64,000 bases of DNA, from assembly GCA_029706075.1 (NCBI GenBank), contig JAINUG010000052.1, forward strand, positions 2,817,498 to 2,881,497, in the 5' to 3' direction. The notes below the pieces were generated by a model. It searched no databases, was not told the DNA's origin, and saw only the letters and a list, made by a program, of their open reading frames with translations. A program made the position numbers and the translations under genes. Positions 1 to 54,920 of this stretch are shown here, in pieces. The DNA comes from Aldrovandia affinis (lineage: Eukaryota > Chordata > Actinopteri > Notacanthiformes > Halosauridae). The stretch's first letter is position 1; every line of letters begins with the position of its first letter.

Positions 1-562
1 TTGGCAAAAGGCTGCTCCTCGATAAACGATAAACCCTGCCTTGGAAAACGCGCTTGCAAAGTTTACATTCCACTTTTTTTGGATCGTCCGCGACTAAAAC
101 GAAATGCTGCCATACTCCAGATTTTTTCTTTGACATTATGTTCTTAGGTTATATCGAAATGAGTAATTTAAGTATGCCTATATCACTAATCTTAACTGTA
201 GGCACATCTTAGGCTACAATTAAAATGAGGGGGCGTGCATACACAAAAATAATGATAATTTTATGAACCTTTTCCTTCCCAGTGTTACAGGTATGGTACG
301 CAGCTTCCTGCAATGATGTCTATCGCTGTATACTGCACTGCGATCTCTTGTGCGATCTATGATTGTTCCTACCATGTATTAATGCACATCTTGTAAGTCG
401 CTCTGGATAAGAGCGTCGGCTAAATGCTTAAAAATGTAAAATGCACATTTGCGTGCCTAAAACAAGAATACAATATAGGTTACATGAAAGGGGGTGTTAC
501 ACATGTTAGTTATAAATATATAAACCATACAATTAGCAAAACACATTTATTATATAATTAAA
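1..562 (-). mobile_element. Partial non-autonomous hAT element (copy 1)
   Basis: Read on the minus strand, this stretch matches the left-central part of the complete hAT element at 10118-11326. The match covers 1-227 and 444-562 and is interrupted by a SINE. Near 1-125 (minus) it keeps a BED-type zinc-finger start, with SGVWQHF followed by a C-x2-C pair (CKLC), then a direct jump towards the transposase C-terminus. The window edge cuts it on the left. Similarity to the other copy stops near 562, so this copy is truncated. It is not a functional gene. Confidence 0.75.
228..436 (+). mobile_element. SINE inserted in the hAT copy
   Basis: This 209-bp insertion is absent from the homologous copy at 10.4-10.6 kb. 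It is flanked by 7-bp target duplications TAAAATG (221-227 and 437-443). Its 3' part carries the fish SINE signature GTCGCTCTGGATAAGAGC followed by GCTAAATGC. No clear tRNA-like A and B boxes are visible, so the head is truncated or diverged. Confidence 0.75.
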
Positions 563-3385
563 AATTTGCAACCAAGTATTAAAAATGACAATTTAATTTA
601 TGATTATGTTAGTTTGTCCAATTACTTTTGAGCCCCTAAAATTGTGGGGGCTATGTATAAAAATGGTTGTAATTCCTACACGGTTCATACAATATTTTTG
701 ACAAACCCTTAAATTAAAGCTGAAAGTCTACACTTAAAGCACATCTTGATTGTTTCATTTCAAATCCATTCTGCTGGCGTACAGGGCCAACATGATGAAA
801 ATTGTGTCACTGTACAAATACTTATGGACCTGACTATACGCGCACACACGCATAAACACATACATGCACAGACACACACACACAAAACACATACATGCAC
901 ATACACGCACACACCTATACAGACACTTACACACACATACACACAGAAACACATACAGACACACCACACACACACAGGCACATATAAATGCACACATTCA
1001 ATTACACCCACATTTTGTGAGGCTCTAGGGCCTGCCCTCTGGGCTCCTATGAGCACGATGAACCAGAAGCAGAGTTTAGTTCACAGAATTGACTAAAATA
1101 CCTCATGGGATGTTCCACACACAGGCGTTAGTGTTTAAACTGTCTTAACCGTGGGTTAATGCCACCACTGGCTTATAGTGGTAATTCAACAGACAATGAT
1201 GATGTTTCCCAAACTGCCCAGCTAAGATATGAAGAGATAGAGGGAGAAGCATGAAGAGTGTCTTCCTGCTCAGTATTCATCAGTTTGCTGACAGGGCAGG
1301 TAAAGCTCTCCTGTCTTGCTCGCTCTTCCTTTCCCCCTCCTCCTCCCTCTTTTTGTGTCCTACAGTAAAATATGTACCAGTCATATTCAGGGTCACTCTA
1401 GGACAACAGGCTTCCTAAGGTTACAAGACCAAAAATAGCACATATAGCCTTTATTTCCTGACCATCACAAAATGATTTCTGCTTCATCTTGGACTTGAAG
1501 GGGAATTAAGCAAGGGAAGTACAGAGAGACCGCATCCAGTGGGAGAGAACGACAGGCTAGAGATTCGTTAGACACCTTTAGATGTATTATTTAGGTGGAG
1601 AAGGTGGATGGAGAGAAGGGAGGTGCGGGGACTGAGTTTGACATTCAAGAGACGGTGAAGGGAGATAGAGGAGGTGGAGAAAGTGCAGGGAGGTATAGAT
1701 ATATCTATGGCCCACACAGCGATATTCACTGTCAAGACAGTACAGTGCTCTCTTCCCAAGTAGCACAATAGGTGGCTCATCAATGCCAGGATTCTTTGAT
1801 CTCCTCATTGAATCCTTTGCTCACCAGCAGCCAGTACAGTGAGTGAGAGATATGCTGTGTTGTATAATTAGGCTGCGAATGGCTGGCTGGGTGAGTGGAG
1901 CAATTGAGACTGCACTGACAGTAGGATTGGCTCATTGGCACCGAGGTTCCTGCCATATCTTCTGCTCGGTCAAGCACAGGGCTCTTACTGCAGTACAGCG
2001 GCCTCCTGTCTCTACAGCAGCATTAACACCCTCCCATGCTGTTCTCACTTTCTCTTTCTGTCTTTTTTTTCATCCTCTCCTATTAGGATGGGGACTGTTT
2101 AATGTTAGGCAGGAGAGTGAATTTTGAAATTGTTGGAAATATTTGTCACTCATTGAACCAAAGCGCGTTCAGCCAGCTACTGCCTCTTTTCAGGCTGACA
2201 TGGCATCTCCCTGCGGTACTTCCGGCCTAAGGCAGCACTGGCATGGTCAGGATTTGATACTAGACCATGAGGCCCATCATTGTATCAGGGAACAGGGCTT
2301 TTGATGAATGTGCTGAGAGGTTTTTGTTCACGGTCAGCCAGAGCTTCCATTCAAAATTCATGGTAGTATCTCATTGGCCCTTCTGGGCCCTCTGTCTTGT
2401 GTATTCACTTTGTGATTTAGTCTTTCTCTACAGAAATTACATCACAATGCTAGTTTGTAAATGAGCAATGCTATTTGCTGTAATGGCACTTCAGATTTCA
2501 AGAGTAACTTGTATATTATACTGTATCCTGCATCTATATCAATCAGCCATCCAAAGCGCCATTAGAAATGCACTTGAATTAATCTGCATAGCTATACTAA
2601 AACGTTATCACAGAGTGCATTATACACAAGCAGTTCAAAGTGATTATATTGAGAACAGTAACGTATAAGCTGTACTTGAGCTGTGCTGGGTTGTGACAGA
2701 GGTGGGTGCCTCACCATGTTGTGCTACTTGCTCTTGAGTGAACAAGAAAGTATAAAAGCCTCAGTCTATAGGTCACCCTGAAAAGGTATGTGTTGGATAC
2801 TGTATGTTGTAATAATAATCATAATTACATTGATGACAGTGATATATGGATCATGTAAATTAATCTCAATCGGTCTTTATTTTGTATACATTTTATTTTG
2901 TGTACATTTCAGGGTACACAGTGCTTCACAGAGGACATTTTTCCACCAGTAATCAAAAAATCTGAAGAAAAAAATAATATTTCAGTGAATGTGGAAAAAA
3001 CTGAGAAATTATTCCCTTATACTCCAGAACCACTGATAGAGATTAGCAGAAGGAACTGAACTGAAATATCTCCCTCTCTCTGCTGCTGCCCAGTCAAATG
3101 ACATCTGAAATCCATCCAATGAGCATTGCTTTCAGCAGTTTGTGTCATAGGGAAACACACAGAATATTTATTTGTCTTTTTCTCCCCTCCAAACTATTGC
3201 TTAGCACAGCTGATATGGATTTAGGCAGGATTGGAGGCAGATTTTCCAGCCATAAGTACTGGCTTCCTTTGAGCAGAGAGTGTTTTTCTTTTAATGTAAC
3301 CATTCTATGTTTTTGTCCAATCACACCCGTACAACCAGTGAGAGGGTAGGGCTAACCACCCCCCTTGTGAATAGACCGTATATAT
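563..3385. other. Non-coding flank, no gene seen
   Basis: Holds a degenerate CA/CACA microsatellite at about 838-985. Otherwise it is unique-looking AT-rich DNA. Open frames here are short, lack splice context and resemble no family I know. The 5' noncoding exon of ndrg3 could lie here, further left, or in 4.8-6.4 kb, but I cannot place it. Confidence 0.5.
838..985 (+). repeat. Imperfect CA microsatellite
   Basis: Alternating CA/CACACATA units over about 150 bp. The open frames on both strands through it encode HT- or CV-repeats and are artefacts of the repeat. Confidence 0.9.
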
Positions 3386-3805
3386 TGTAGTGCCACTGGG
3401 GGTGGGGTGACACTCAAGGACCTTTTCAGAGTGCGTAGGCAAGTGAAGAATCCGGAGGAGGCAATATTCAAAACAAAACTATAATTTTATTAAACTGATT
3501 TCTTTACAAGAATACAAAAAAGGATCGGGTAATCAGGGGAAACAAACACATACAGTCCATAATCCTTTGCGCATTGTCTTTGTCTGTAATCCAATGTCAA
3601 AATCCAATCCAGTTCCTCAAATACACAATAGTTGGTACACAAAACAGGGTTCTCAAAACAATCCAAGTCAAATCTGAAAAGAACTTCAAAACGATCCTCT
3701 CTTACTGCAGGCTGCTGGGAGCTGTAGTCCTGATGGCTCTAGTGGCTCACGAGAGTTAAAGGGGCAGGCAGCCATTTTCCCTGTGCCGCCCCTTGGGATG
3801 CCACA
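3386..3805 (-). mobile_element. Solo LTR, family L copy 1
   Basis: A 420-bp sequence starting TGTAGTGCC and ending GATGCCACA, flanked by 4-bp duplications ATAT. Read on the minus strand it parallels the LTRs at 12773, 15968 and 28049: the GGCATCCCAAGGGGC start, an AATAAA-containing segment, and CACTCTGAAAAGGTCC near the end. No internal region is present, so it is a solo LTR left by recombination. Its minus orientation and 4-bp duplication match the other solo copies. Confidence 0.75.
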
Positions 3806-3837
3806 ATATTATATATATATATATATATATATGTATA

Positions 3838-4769
3838 TACACTGATCAGCCACAACATTAAAACCACTGACAGGTGAAGTGAATAACATTGATCATCTCG
3901 TTACAATGGCACCTGTCGGGAGTGAAGGCTAGCCCGTCTGGTCCGATCCCACAGAAGAGCCACTGTAGCACAAATTGCTGAAAAAGTTAATGCTGGCTAT
4001 GATAGAAAGGTGTCAGAACACACAGTGCATCGCAGCTTGCTGTGTATGGGGCAGCGTAGCTGCAGACCGGTCAGAGTGCCCATGCTGACCCCTGTTCACC
4101 GCCGAAAGCGCCTACAATGGGCACGTGAGTGTCAGAACTGAACCATGGAGCAATGGAAGAAGGTGGGCTGGTCTGATGAATCACGTTTTCTTTTACATCA
4201 TGTGGATGGCCGGGTGCGTGTACGTCGTTTTCCTGGGGAAGAGATGGCACCAGGATGCACTATTGGAAGAAGGCAAGCCGATGGAGGCACTGTGATGCTC
4301 TGGGCAATGTTCTACTGGGAAACCTTGGGTCCTGGCATTCATGTGGATGTTACTTTGACACGTACCACCTACTTAAACATTGTTGCAGACCAAGTACACC
4401 CCTTCATGGAAACGGTATTCCCTGATGGCAGTGGCCTCTTTCAGCAGGATAATGCGCCCTGCCACACTGCAAAAACTGTTCAGGAATGGTTTGAGGAACA
4501 TGACAAAGGTGTTGACTTGGCCTCCAAATTCCCCAGATCTCAATCCGATCGAGCATCTGTGGGATGTGCTGGACCAACAAGTCCGATACATGGAGGCAAC
4601 TTACAGGACTTAAAGGATCTGCTGCTAACGTCTTGGTACCAGATACCGCAGGACACCTTCAGAGGTCTTGTGGAGTCCATGCCTCGACGGGTCAGAGCTG
4701 TTTTGGTGGCACGAGGGGAACCTACACAATATTAGGCAGGTGGTTTTAATGTTGTGGCTGATTGGTGTA
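3838..4769 (+). mobile_element. Tc1-like transposon, degenerate
   Basis: A 932-bp element bounded by inverted ends (TACACTGATCAGCCACAAC at left; the complement of TACACCAATCAGCCACAAC at right) at TA target sites. These are the ends of a Tc1/mariner family very common in fish genomes. The interior is a broken transposase with no complete N-terminal helix-turn-helix coding part, so the element is internally deleted and cannot encode its own enzyme. It sits in an AT run just beside the solo LTR. Confidence 0.9.
3950..4735 (+). pseudogene. Tc1-like transposase pseudogene
   Basis: Encodes parts of a Tc1-family DDE transposase, which cuts and pastes the element at TA sites. Visible pieces are a linker (KVNAGYDRKVSEHTVHR), the first-aspartate region (WSDESRF, 4169-4189), GGTVMLW, the second-aspartate region (QQDNAPCHTA, 4444-4473) and the third-acid region (SPDLNPIEHLWDVL). 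Two lesions are visible. A TGA stop at 4139-4141 sits where the family normally has Trp, just before MEQWKK. A frameshift near 4510-4520 moves the SPDLNPIEHLWDVL segment to another frame. The roughly 60-70 N-terminal residues are not recognisable. Confidence 0.9.
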
Positions 4770-6459
4770 TATATATTCACAGCACTTCAGTTTCCTGAAG
4801 ATTGTAAATGTAGCACCGAAGGAGTAAATGGGTCAGTTCCTTGGCCTCATCATTTTGGAGAGCACGGAGTGGCTTTGGTTTATCTCACCCTCATATTTCG
4901 GCCAGGACTCAAACATCAAAGATCAGCTGCAGGAGCCGGAGCCCCAGGCCCACTGGAGGCCCCCAGCTTTTGGGCAGAGGTCACAAGGATGAAAGAGTGA
5001 GGAAGTTTAGGGTGACTGTTGTACAGGAGAGGGGGAAGTAACTACTTATAAATAAAGGCTCATTTGTTTCTGACTCAGGTTTGTTGTTGAGAAGTTTTAC
5101 GGTTGGTCTTTTTAGAAGCCATGCGAGTCTCTCAATTGTGATGTCTGTAGTTTCTGGTGTTAGTGGTGATCTGAAAGAAGCTGGCCACGGCGCTCTGCCA
5201 TCTCCAGGTTGTGGAGGAGGGGTGAGTGAGACAGGGATTTACGTGAATCTGTAGCTGAGCCCAGCACACAGGCGGGAGGGTGACCTTCCACAAAGACAAA
5301 GCTCATCTGCATTCATCATATTGTGGCCAACACTGGTCACTACATGCTGTCCCCAGACTCCCAGAGGTCCATTTAGACCTGTTATGGAGGCGGCAGCACA
5401 TTTTATTGATTTAAAAATCAATAGTGTAACTTATACAACTGCTGGCACCATTAGGCCTCGGTGTGTCAGTGAATAGATTCAGGATGGACTTGGGAGTCAA
5501 TGGCTGTTTTATTGTTTCTTACTGTAGACTTATAGCATGACTTATACCCTGTTTGTGAGTGTGTGTGTGTGTGTGTGTGCGTTTGTACTTATGTGTGTGT
5601 GTGTGTCTGTGTTTGTATGTGTGAGTGAGTGTGTGTGTGTGTGTGTGTTGGTAAATGCAGGCATGCTTGTTAGCTGTGTGTATGTAGCGGAACTCCTGTC
5701 TTGATTGTGTTTTTGTGTTGTGTATGATTGTCTTTTTGTGTTGTGTGTGATTGCTGTATTTCATTGTATTTTAATGTCTTAGTCTGTATTTGTGTTGCAT
5801 AAGCTGCATTAGCTGGTCTTTGAGATACAAGTGATCATTTTTGTCATAGTACCCACCAGAGAAAAGCACTTACATTTAGGATAGGCATTCAAGGTGAAAG
5901 AGACTTGCTCTCTCTCTCTTAACTGAATTCCCTCAAACCTCCGCTCCCTCCCCTCCTGTCCCTGCTCATCCATCCAGATGAACGTGTCCATGGCAACAGG
6001 AGCATCGGGGTGTTCCTCGCATGTGGATGAGCGCAATTCAATTACTGAATAGAACCCGTACAGACTGCTGCTGCTGCTGCTGACTGTGTTCCCCTGTCCC
6101 TGTCCTCACAGCAGATTAAAAGCCTCCTCTCACTCCCACTGCGAAGCTTCTCCCAGACACCGGAAGGTTGTGGGGTTCAGTCACCAGCCAGATCCTTGTA
6201 AAGGTCCTTCACCTCCCTTCTCAGTAGCCACCATTGCAGAGGTGATGTGTTTTCCTGGGCGTGGTGTAGAACTGGCATACAGTGAGTCGAAATCTTGGCT
6301 GAGGTGTAGTGTGTAGAGTAGGACTGAGCTGAGGTTTTGCTTCATGGTGTTTGTGCAGTAGTAGTAGAAATGTGAAACATAAGAAACAGAAAAAGAAAAG
6401 TAAATGCTACATGAATTTTTTTAAAGTATCTCTCTGTCTCTCTTTCTCTCTCTCACTAG
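4770..6459. other. Upstream flank of ndrg3 exon 1
   Basis: Contains a TG microsatellite (5556-5650) and a short CTG run near 6069. A pyrimidine-rich tract at 6430-6455 forms the polypyrimidine tract of the first coding exon. GC-richer DNA at 4850-5240 could hold noncoding 5' exon sequence (for example a GTGAGT-type donor near 5221), but nothing decides this. Confidence 0.35.
5556..5650 (+). repeat. TG microsatellite
   Basis: Interrupted (TG)n of about 95 bp. The minus-strand HT-repeat frame through it is an artefact. Confidence 0.9.
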
Positions 6460-6462
6460 ACG

Positions 6463-49138
<42,676 letters not shown>

Positions 49139-51820
49139 ACAGCCCCAGCTTCACCCTCCCCGATGCCTGCTGGAGTATACCTCTGCCTCCCAGCCTCTTT
49201 TCTCCCCTGTGTCTCCCTTCTAACCCTCTCTATACATCCTCCTGTCCCTGAGCTCAAAGCCAGAGAGACCTGTAATGAATGGTGTTATAAATGTGAATAT
49301 ATATATAAATATAAATATAATCATATGTAATTGCACACCTATATTAAACTTCCAGTCACTAGCTGAGGGGACCAAAAAATTATTAAAAATATATACATTA
49401 AGAATTTGACAGTGTAGGCCTTCCACCGAATTATGTTTCTTATTGTTTTCTTACAGTGTGTGCATGTCACTACAATGGCCAGTTTTATTTTGATTTGCTT
49501 TTCATTGTTCAAAGATAGTTAACTTCTCAAGTCATGTATTTATTACTTTATTATTATTAATATTATTATCACCATTCTTGTTTTTTGTTACAGTACTTAT
49601 ATGTTATTTCTGGTGATGAAGAGGAGGGGTTCCAATGATTTTGGGAGGAGTTAAGAAAGGGGGAAGCCTCATTGGATATTGGGAAGAGTGTCCTTCTCTC
49701 TCCCACTTCCTCTCATATTTTGCACAGACCAGCTGGTAGCCCCTCCCTTTATCTTTTTATCACTTAATTCATTGACGTACATGAAGTAGAGCTGTCTGTG
49801 GTGTTTTGCTGTCTTTTTTGCTAGGGCTCTTTGTGTAACCGCTTGTAAGGGGGTATCAGAGTTCTAGCCTACAGACATAAGATGAAATAGTAGGAATATG
49901 TATGGCTCACTGCAGCCTGTGCAGCATACCTGAGTCAGGAACACCTGGGGAACACCAAGATTTACTGTCCCCCAGAGGTGCATTCAGAGAGGAATATCAA
50001 TCATTTGCATACAAACTCAAGCTAAGGAATTGGAAATTATTTTTTCCAAATACCTATTTCTCATTTTTGAGACATTATCAGGCCAACATCATGAGATATG
50101 ACCAGAGCCGTATCCAGGAGTCGAGAATTACCAAGGTCATGAGACCTAGTCCCTCTAGGGGGGTTCGTCCTGAGAAATGTCACTAAGAAATATTTTATGT
50201 TATCAGTCTACCCTTGTAGCTAATTCACCAAAAGAGTAGTAGACTGTCATGATTTTATGAATGGTCACTGAAAATGTACACTAAAATGTAGCTGGCTTTG
50301 TTCCTATCACCACTGCCAATGTATGCTACGTTAGCTAACCTAAATTAGCCTGTCGCCACTGTAGTTTGACTAAAAAGTGGTTTATGTAACATTCAGCTAG
50401 ACAGAGACAGCTATGTTTGGCTAGCTACTACACAAAACTACACAAAGCAGCTATCGATAGATGATCTCTGTAGATGAATAGCATTAATCTGGTTATAATA
50501 CAAGCAGTCAACCTTTTATAATGTGAGAGATCTCTACGCCTACATCATGCTTCGCTTGGCTTCAGATCAGCGGTCTGAGTTACAACTGTGCAGCAAAGCC
50601 GTCCCAAGCGTCACTGCGTCATCTTTGCTGAGCAAAGATTTTGTAGTAACGACGAGATCCGCCTGCTCAGGATGGGTCCACTTCACCACCACACACAAAC
50701 AGAAGCAATTACGATGACGGTGATCAGGCATGCAAGCGGTAATCTTGGCTTTGTACAAAATCTTTGCTATACCAAAGTGAAGTCATTTTATGTACAGTAG
50801 TTCACTACTTTTATTCAGTATTACACTGAATCAGTATGTTAAAAAAATACAACTCAGACTCTGAGATATAGAAATACTGAGGTCATGACCTCGGTGTCCT
50901 CAATGGTAGATACGACCATGGATGTGACACCAGTATTCTGCCAAGGACAGCTCATACTGACCTATTGCAGATATAGGAGAGGTGTGCAAAAACATCTAGG
51001 CAGTGAGCAAGTGCCTAAGTAACAGAAAAGCCCAGCTACTGTTCTTTCTGTGGGCATGGGCAGCAGTGGTACCGGATTTTCAGCCATTTTGCAGTGTTGT
51101 TCAGAGCATCAGTCACAGATGCCCTGAGGCACACAGCCACTGGGACTGTGTCAGTCTGGAAATGCACTCAGTCACCAGATTAAAGGGAAGGACAGTGAGA
51201 CCTCATGAACCCCACAATGGACAAAGCTACTGTGTGCTATCAGTGGCTCGCTCATTGGAACTAATCATAGTGTGGAAAAACAAGCCCTGTGATTGGTTCA
51301 TACAAATCAGTGACTGCCAGCACACGGTAGTTCCATTCATTATGGAGCTCATGAAGTCTCTCTTGCACATCATTAGGAAACCAGCTCCTGTGAACTAGGA
51401 ATCCCCAAAGTCCACCATGTCCATCATGTAGTGTAGGGAACCAATGCAGATACACTTGAGACAGACACCTCAAATCAACAGAAATGTCACAGAGAGATAA
51501 ATTAAAAAGAGAAAAGGCAGAAAAAGACCAATAAATAAAGGTTGGTTTGACTGATCTGTCCTTGATTTAAAAGCCATGCTTACACAGAAGTCTGTTTTTG
51601 TTCATTGTTGGGATAAATGTCACGGTTTGTTTTTGATCTTTTTTAAGATCTTGCAGTCATCTCTCTTTAGATTAAACATTCATAGCTGTTAGAGGTATTA
51701 CAACCTCTTAGTCTGGTCTGTGATGTGGAATTGTGTTCTGTCCCCAAACACAAGGGGGCTGTCTGCTGGTTATATTCATTTGTACTGACCATTGAATAAA
51801 GCTAGAGGTTGTAAAATACT
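49139..51820 (+). other. ndrg3: Probable ndrg3 3' UTR
   Basis: About 2.7 kb without repeats typical of the introns, ending near AATAAA signals at 51530-51539 and 51795-51800. The last is followed about 50 bp later by a TG-rich tract, as at cleavage sites. Earlier AT-rich signals (about 49300-49345) could give a short form. Confidence 0.5.
51795..51800 (+). terminator. Candidate polyadenylation signal of ndrg3
   Basis: AATAAA with a downstream GT-rich element from about 51840. AATAAATAAA at 51530-51539 is the alternative. Confidence 0.45.
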
Positions 51821-51881
51821 GATACATCTCTGGGTTGGTCTGTGCATGCATGTGTGTGTGTGTGTGTGTATGTGTGCGCGC

Positions 51882-52095
51882 ATGTATTTGTGTTATTTTT
51901 TTTCCTATTTTTTTCCATTTTTAGTGGCCAATTATACCCTCTATTTATTTCGATTCGCCCCCACAAACTTTGCCGCCCGTCCTCCGGGACCCCTTTCTGG
52001 AGACACCCGTGGCGCTTCTCGGCGAGTTTGTGCCGGCTCACCCTCCCCCCTCTTCCTGGGGCAGACAGCCAAATGCCTCCCCCAAGGCAATTGAT
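51882..52095 (-). mobile_element. Truncated tRNA-derived SINE
   Basis: AGTGGCCAATTATACCCTC and the GC-rich body match the SINEs at 20.8 and 26.3 kb, in minus orientation. The tRNA-like head is missing. A TG run lies just left of it. Confidence 0.65.
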
Positions 52096-53455
52096 CATTT
52101 AATGATCAGGCAAGGTTCAAAAGCCGATAGTCAGAGTTAGGAAAAGTACAAAATCGAAATCCAAAAGAGTAGTCAAAAAGGCAATACAAAAGTTAAAACC
52201 AAATAATCAGAAAGGCAAACAAACAAACAAAATCGGAAGGCAAAACTCGAAGCCAAACAGAAGGGGTGTCTCGGAAAATACAAACAAACTCTGGCTTACA
52301 CACAATCGGCACAGTGAATGATGATCAACGTTGAAAGACTGAAAGCAAACAAGGAACTTAAATACAAACGGGGAAAGTGACACAATAGGAATCCAGGTGT
52401 GACTGGGGAGGGGAAAAGGCAAGAACACAGGTTAGAGCGATTAGGATAACTAATACAATAACGAGGAAACAACACGGACTGGGAAGCACATAGACACACT
52501 AAAAATATACGACCTGGAAGAGCAGGCAGACACGTGCACAGTTCGAAGGGAGGAGCGCATCAGAAAAGAAAATGCATGCAGATAAAGCGATGAAGGGGAA
52601 ACGTACAGGGATAGGACAACGAGAGAGAATGATAGCAGTGGGTCGGCGTGAGATGATTGTAATGTTAGTAACTTAATCTAAATCCCTAATGTTAGTAGAT
52701 TAGTAGTTAGTACTATATATACATCTAACTAATATATACACAGTGTAAGAAAGAAGGAAGTAAACGAGATAGGAAAATAAAGCAGAAAACCTGTAAAGTC
52801 GAAATCACCCGAATATTGCAATAACAAAAGGCGAGGGTGGATTATCGAAAAACACGGAACACAGACAGACGGGGGAAACAGACGTGAATGAACCGTAAAG
52901 ATGAGAAAAATAATAAAATACAAAAACAAACAGAACAAACTTGGCAAAACATAACAGGATGTGCCAGAGGCAGTGACTCAAGAGACACAATCAGCAAATT
53001 CAGGATGAGAAGTGAAAATTGAAGGAGAATGTGGAAGGGGGGCTATTTTTCTGGCTCTCCATCTGTCTGGGGAACAAATGCCCCTCCACTAGTGGTTAGA
53101 CTCCAAAAAACACATTTAATTCTTAGTTCCATAGTGAATGTTTATGTCGATAATATATGCCTGTGCTTCCCTCGACAGTATTGGTTTATGATTAAAAAGC
53201 ATGTATTGTTATTTAGTAAGAGACGAACCCAATATAAATGTTTATAGAATATTACACGTCATTTCGTGTAGGCAAACAAAATAGGATATAAAATAAAATA
53301 TTCACCCAAGTTTATAAAATATGACCACACAAACACAATGATTATGTGTGGCTTTGAGGGGTTGGACACAGTTCAAGATGATTTACTGTAAAAGAAAAGC
53401 TAAGAATTTTCTGCCATAGGTTATTTAATGTAAAAAAGTTATTTCTGTAAAAGAG
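52096..53455. other. A-rich repeat-like segment, unclassified
   Basis: Runs like AAAATCGAAATCCAAAAG and GGCAAACAAACAAAC look like the minus strand of a retroelement leader or LTR, but no protein motif or LTR pair is visible. No gene. Confidence 0.35.
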
Positions 53456-53881
53456 TGTCACACACCACATGACAATCCCTGGACTGGAGCAGAGCAGCCG
53501 ATGGTAAGAACTGGCAGAGGAGTGGACCAGATCTTTAGTTTTTCCACCTCTCTCCGAGACTCGGGAGAGAAACAGCGGGAGAGCAGGGTAAAATAAAACA
53601 AATGCAAACAAAGTCTTCACCCTACTTGCCACGAAGCTTTCCGGCAAAAACAATTAACTAAAATAAACCAACACTAAATAAAAGCCTGCCTCCTCCAAGG
53701 GGGGAATCCCCTTTCGGGGAACACACACAACAAACAGACAGTCAGCGGCTTTCCACACCGCCTTCATACATTCCATTTAACACACATCAACACTTACCGG
53801 GACAGGGTAGAACTCTACGCCCTGTCCCAACACACATTACAACAAGACACCGCACCTCCTCAGACCGGAGTTCCCCTAGAA

Positions 53882-54206
53882 CAGTGGTCTCAAACTCAGT
53901 GCCACAAAGGGCCGTGTGTATGCAGGTTTTCATTCCAACCAATTACTGCTGCCAATTACTTATTGGCTCAACTACTCATTTAGCCATATGCATGCACCAC
54001 TGTGCATTCTTGAAGTTAAAGCACAGAATATGCTCAACAATGATCATTTAGATAACAAAAATATTTAATTTCACTTTATATACATTATGTGCAAACCAAC
54101 ATGATAATTTAGCAAATAATGGAACTAATTTTCTCATCAAAAGCGGAGGCTGCAGTAAAAACCAGCATACACATGGCCCTCTGTGGCACTGAGTTTGAAA
54201 CCACTG
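53882..54206. mobile_element. hAT-type MITE with exact 8-bp duplication
   Basis: 325 bp with the inverted ends CAGTGGTCTCAAACTCAGTG and CACTGAGTTTGAAACCACTG. Flanked by exact CCCTAGAA duplications (53874-53881 and 54207-54214). AT-rich centre without coding. Confidence 0.92.
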
Positions 54207-54629
54207 CCCTAGAACCTTCCCAGGCACACACATATCCAGTGACTTTTCAAGTGCTTCCCAAACCCATGCACACAGAGACACTCAAACTTCTCAGTCCGAG
54301 CTCTCTTCAACCCAAACACACAGACCCTCGCCACTCCTCACAGTGAGAGTTCTCTGGCAACCAGCCCCGAGACACTCTCCACTCTTTCAGTGAGAGTTCT
54401 TGGGCCGTTGTCCCGAAACCCTCTCCACTGCCCGAGTGCGAGTTCTCTTCCAATCACACCGAGGACGAGAGACGGACCCTATTTCAGGGCGCCCTCTCAC
54501 GATCACACCGAGGGAGAGAGGCGGACACTCTTAGTGCGCCCTCTCCCTTTTTCCCCCCACACACAGGAAGCACTCTACTCAGTCACTTTTGACAAATGCA
54601 CACAGAACTCAACATAGATTGCACACAGA

Positions 54630-54678
54630 CTCCGCCTCCCAGAAACTTGGATTACAGACACGCGCCACCATGCCCAAC
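54630..54678 (-). ncRNA. 7SL RNA / Alu-like 5' domain fragment
   Basis: Read on the minus strand, these 49 bases follow the first about 50 nt of 7SL (SRP) RNA: GGTGGCGCGTGTCTGTAATC and GGGAGGCGGAG, with about eight differences and one gap. The similarity stops after GGAG. It lies about 90 bp downstream of the minus TATA-like box in the LTR-like region. It is a fragment, not a working SRP RNA gene. Confidence 0.5.
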
Positions 54679-54920
54679 AGAGTCGTGACAGCGACAGCGA
54701 CAACTTTACAATACGCACACACATGAAAGACAAGACTGACTAATCCCCCACTCGCCCCACCTGCTCTTAAATAGGCTTACTTTCTGCCTGGCTCAGGTGG
54801 GACTCCTGAGGCAATCACCTGTCTAACATTCAAACACCTAGTCACAAAACACCAAACAATTGACAAGCCACACCCACTCACATTCTCACACACAAACAGG
54901 TAAGTGAATAATTACTTACC

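Larger units (their letters stand above)
53456..54920 (-). mobile_element. LTR-like region, minus orientation, unclassified
   Basis: A C/A-rich low-gene segment. Read on the minus strand it has a TATA-like CCTATTTAAGAGCAGG (about 54766-54781) and a long leader with repeated CGAGAGAG/GTGTGAT words. TGTCAC at 53456 and GTGACA at 54684 may mark ends, but no target duplication was found. A MITE interrupts it. Class uncertain. Confidence 0.35.

Noticed and set aside
746-1096. Open frames of 80-116 codons through CA repeats, both strands
   Set aside because: Composition is HT/CV repeats created by the microsatellite; no splice sites or family motifs.
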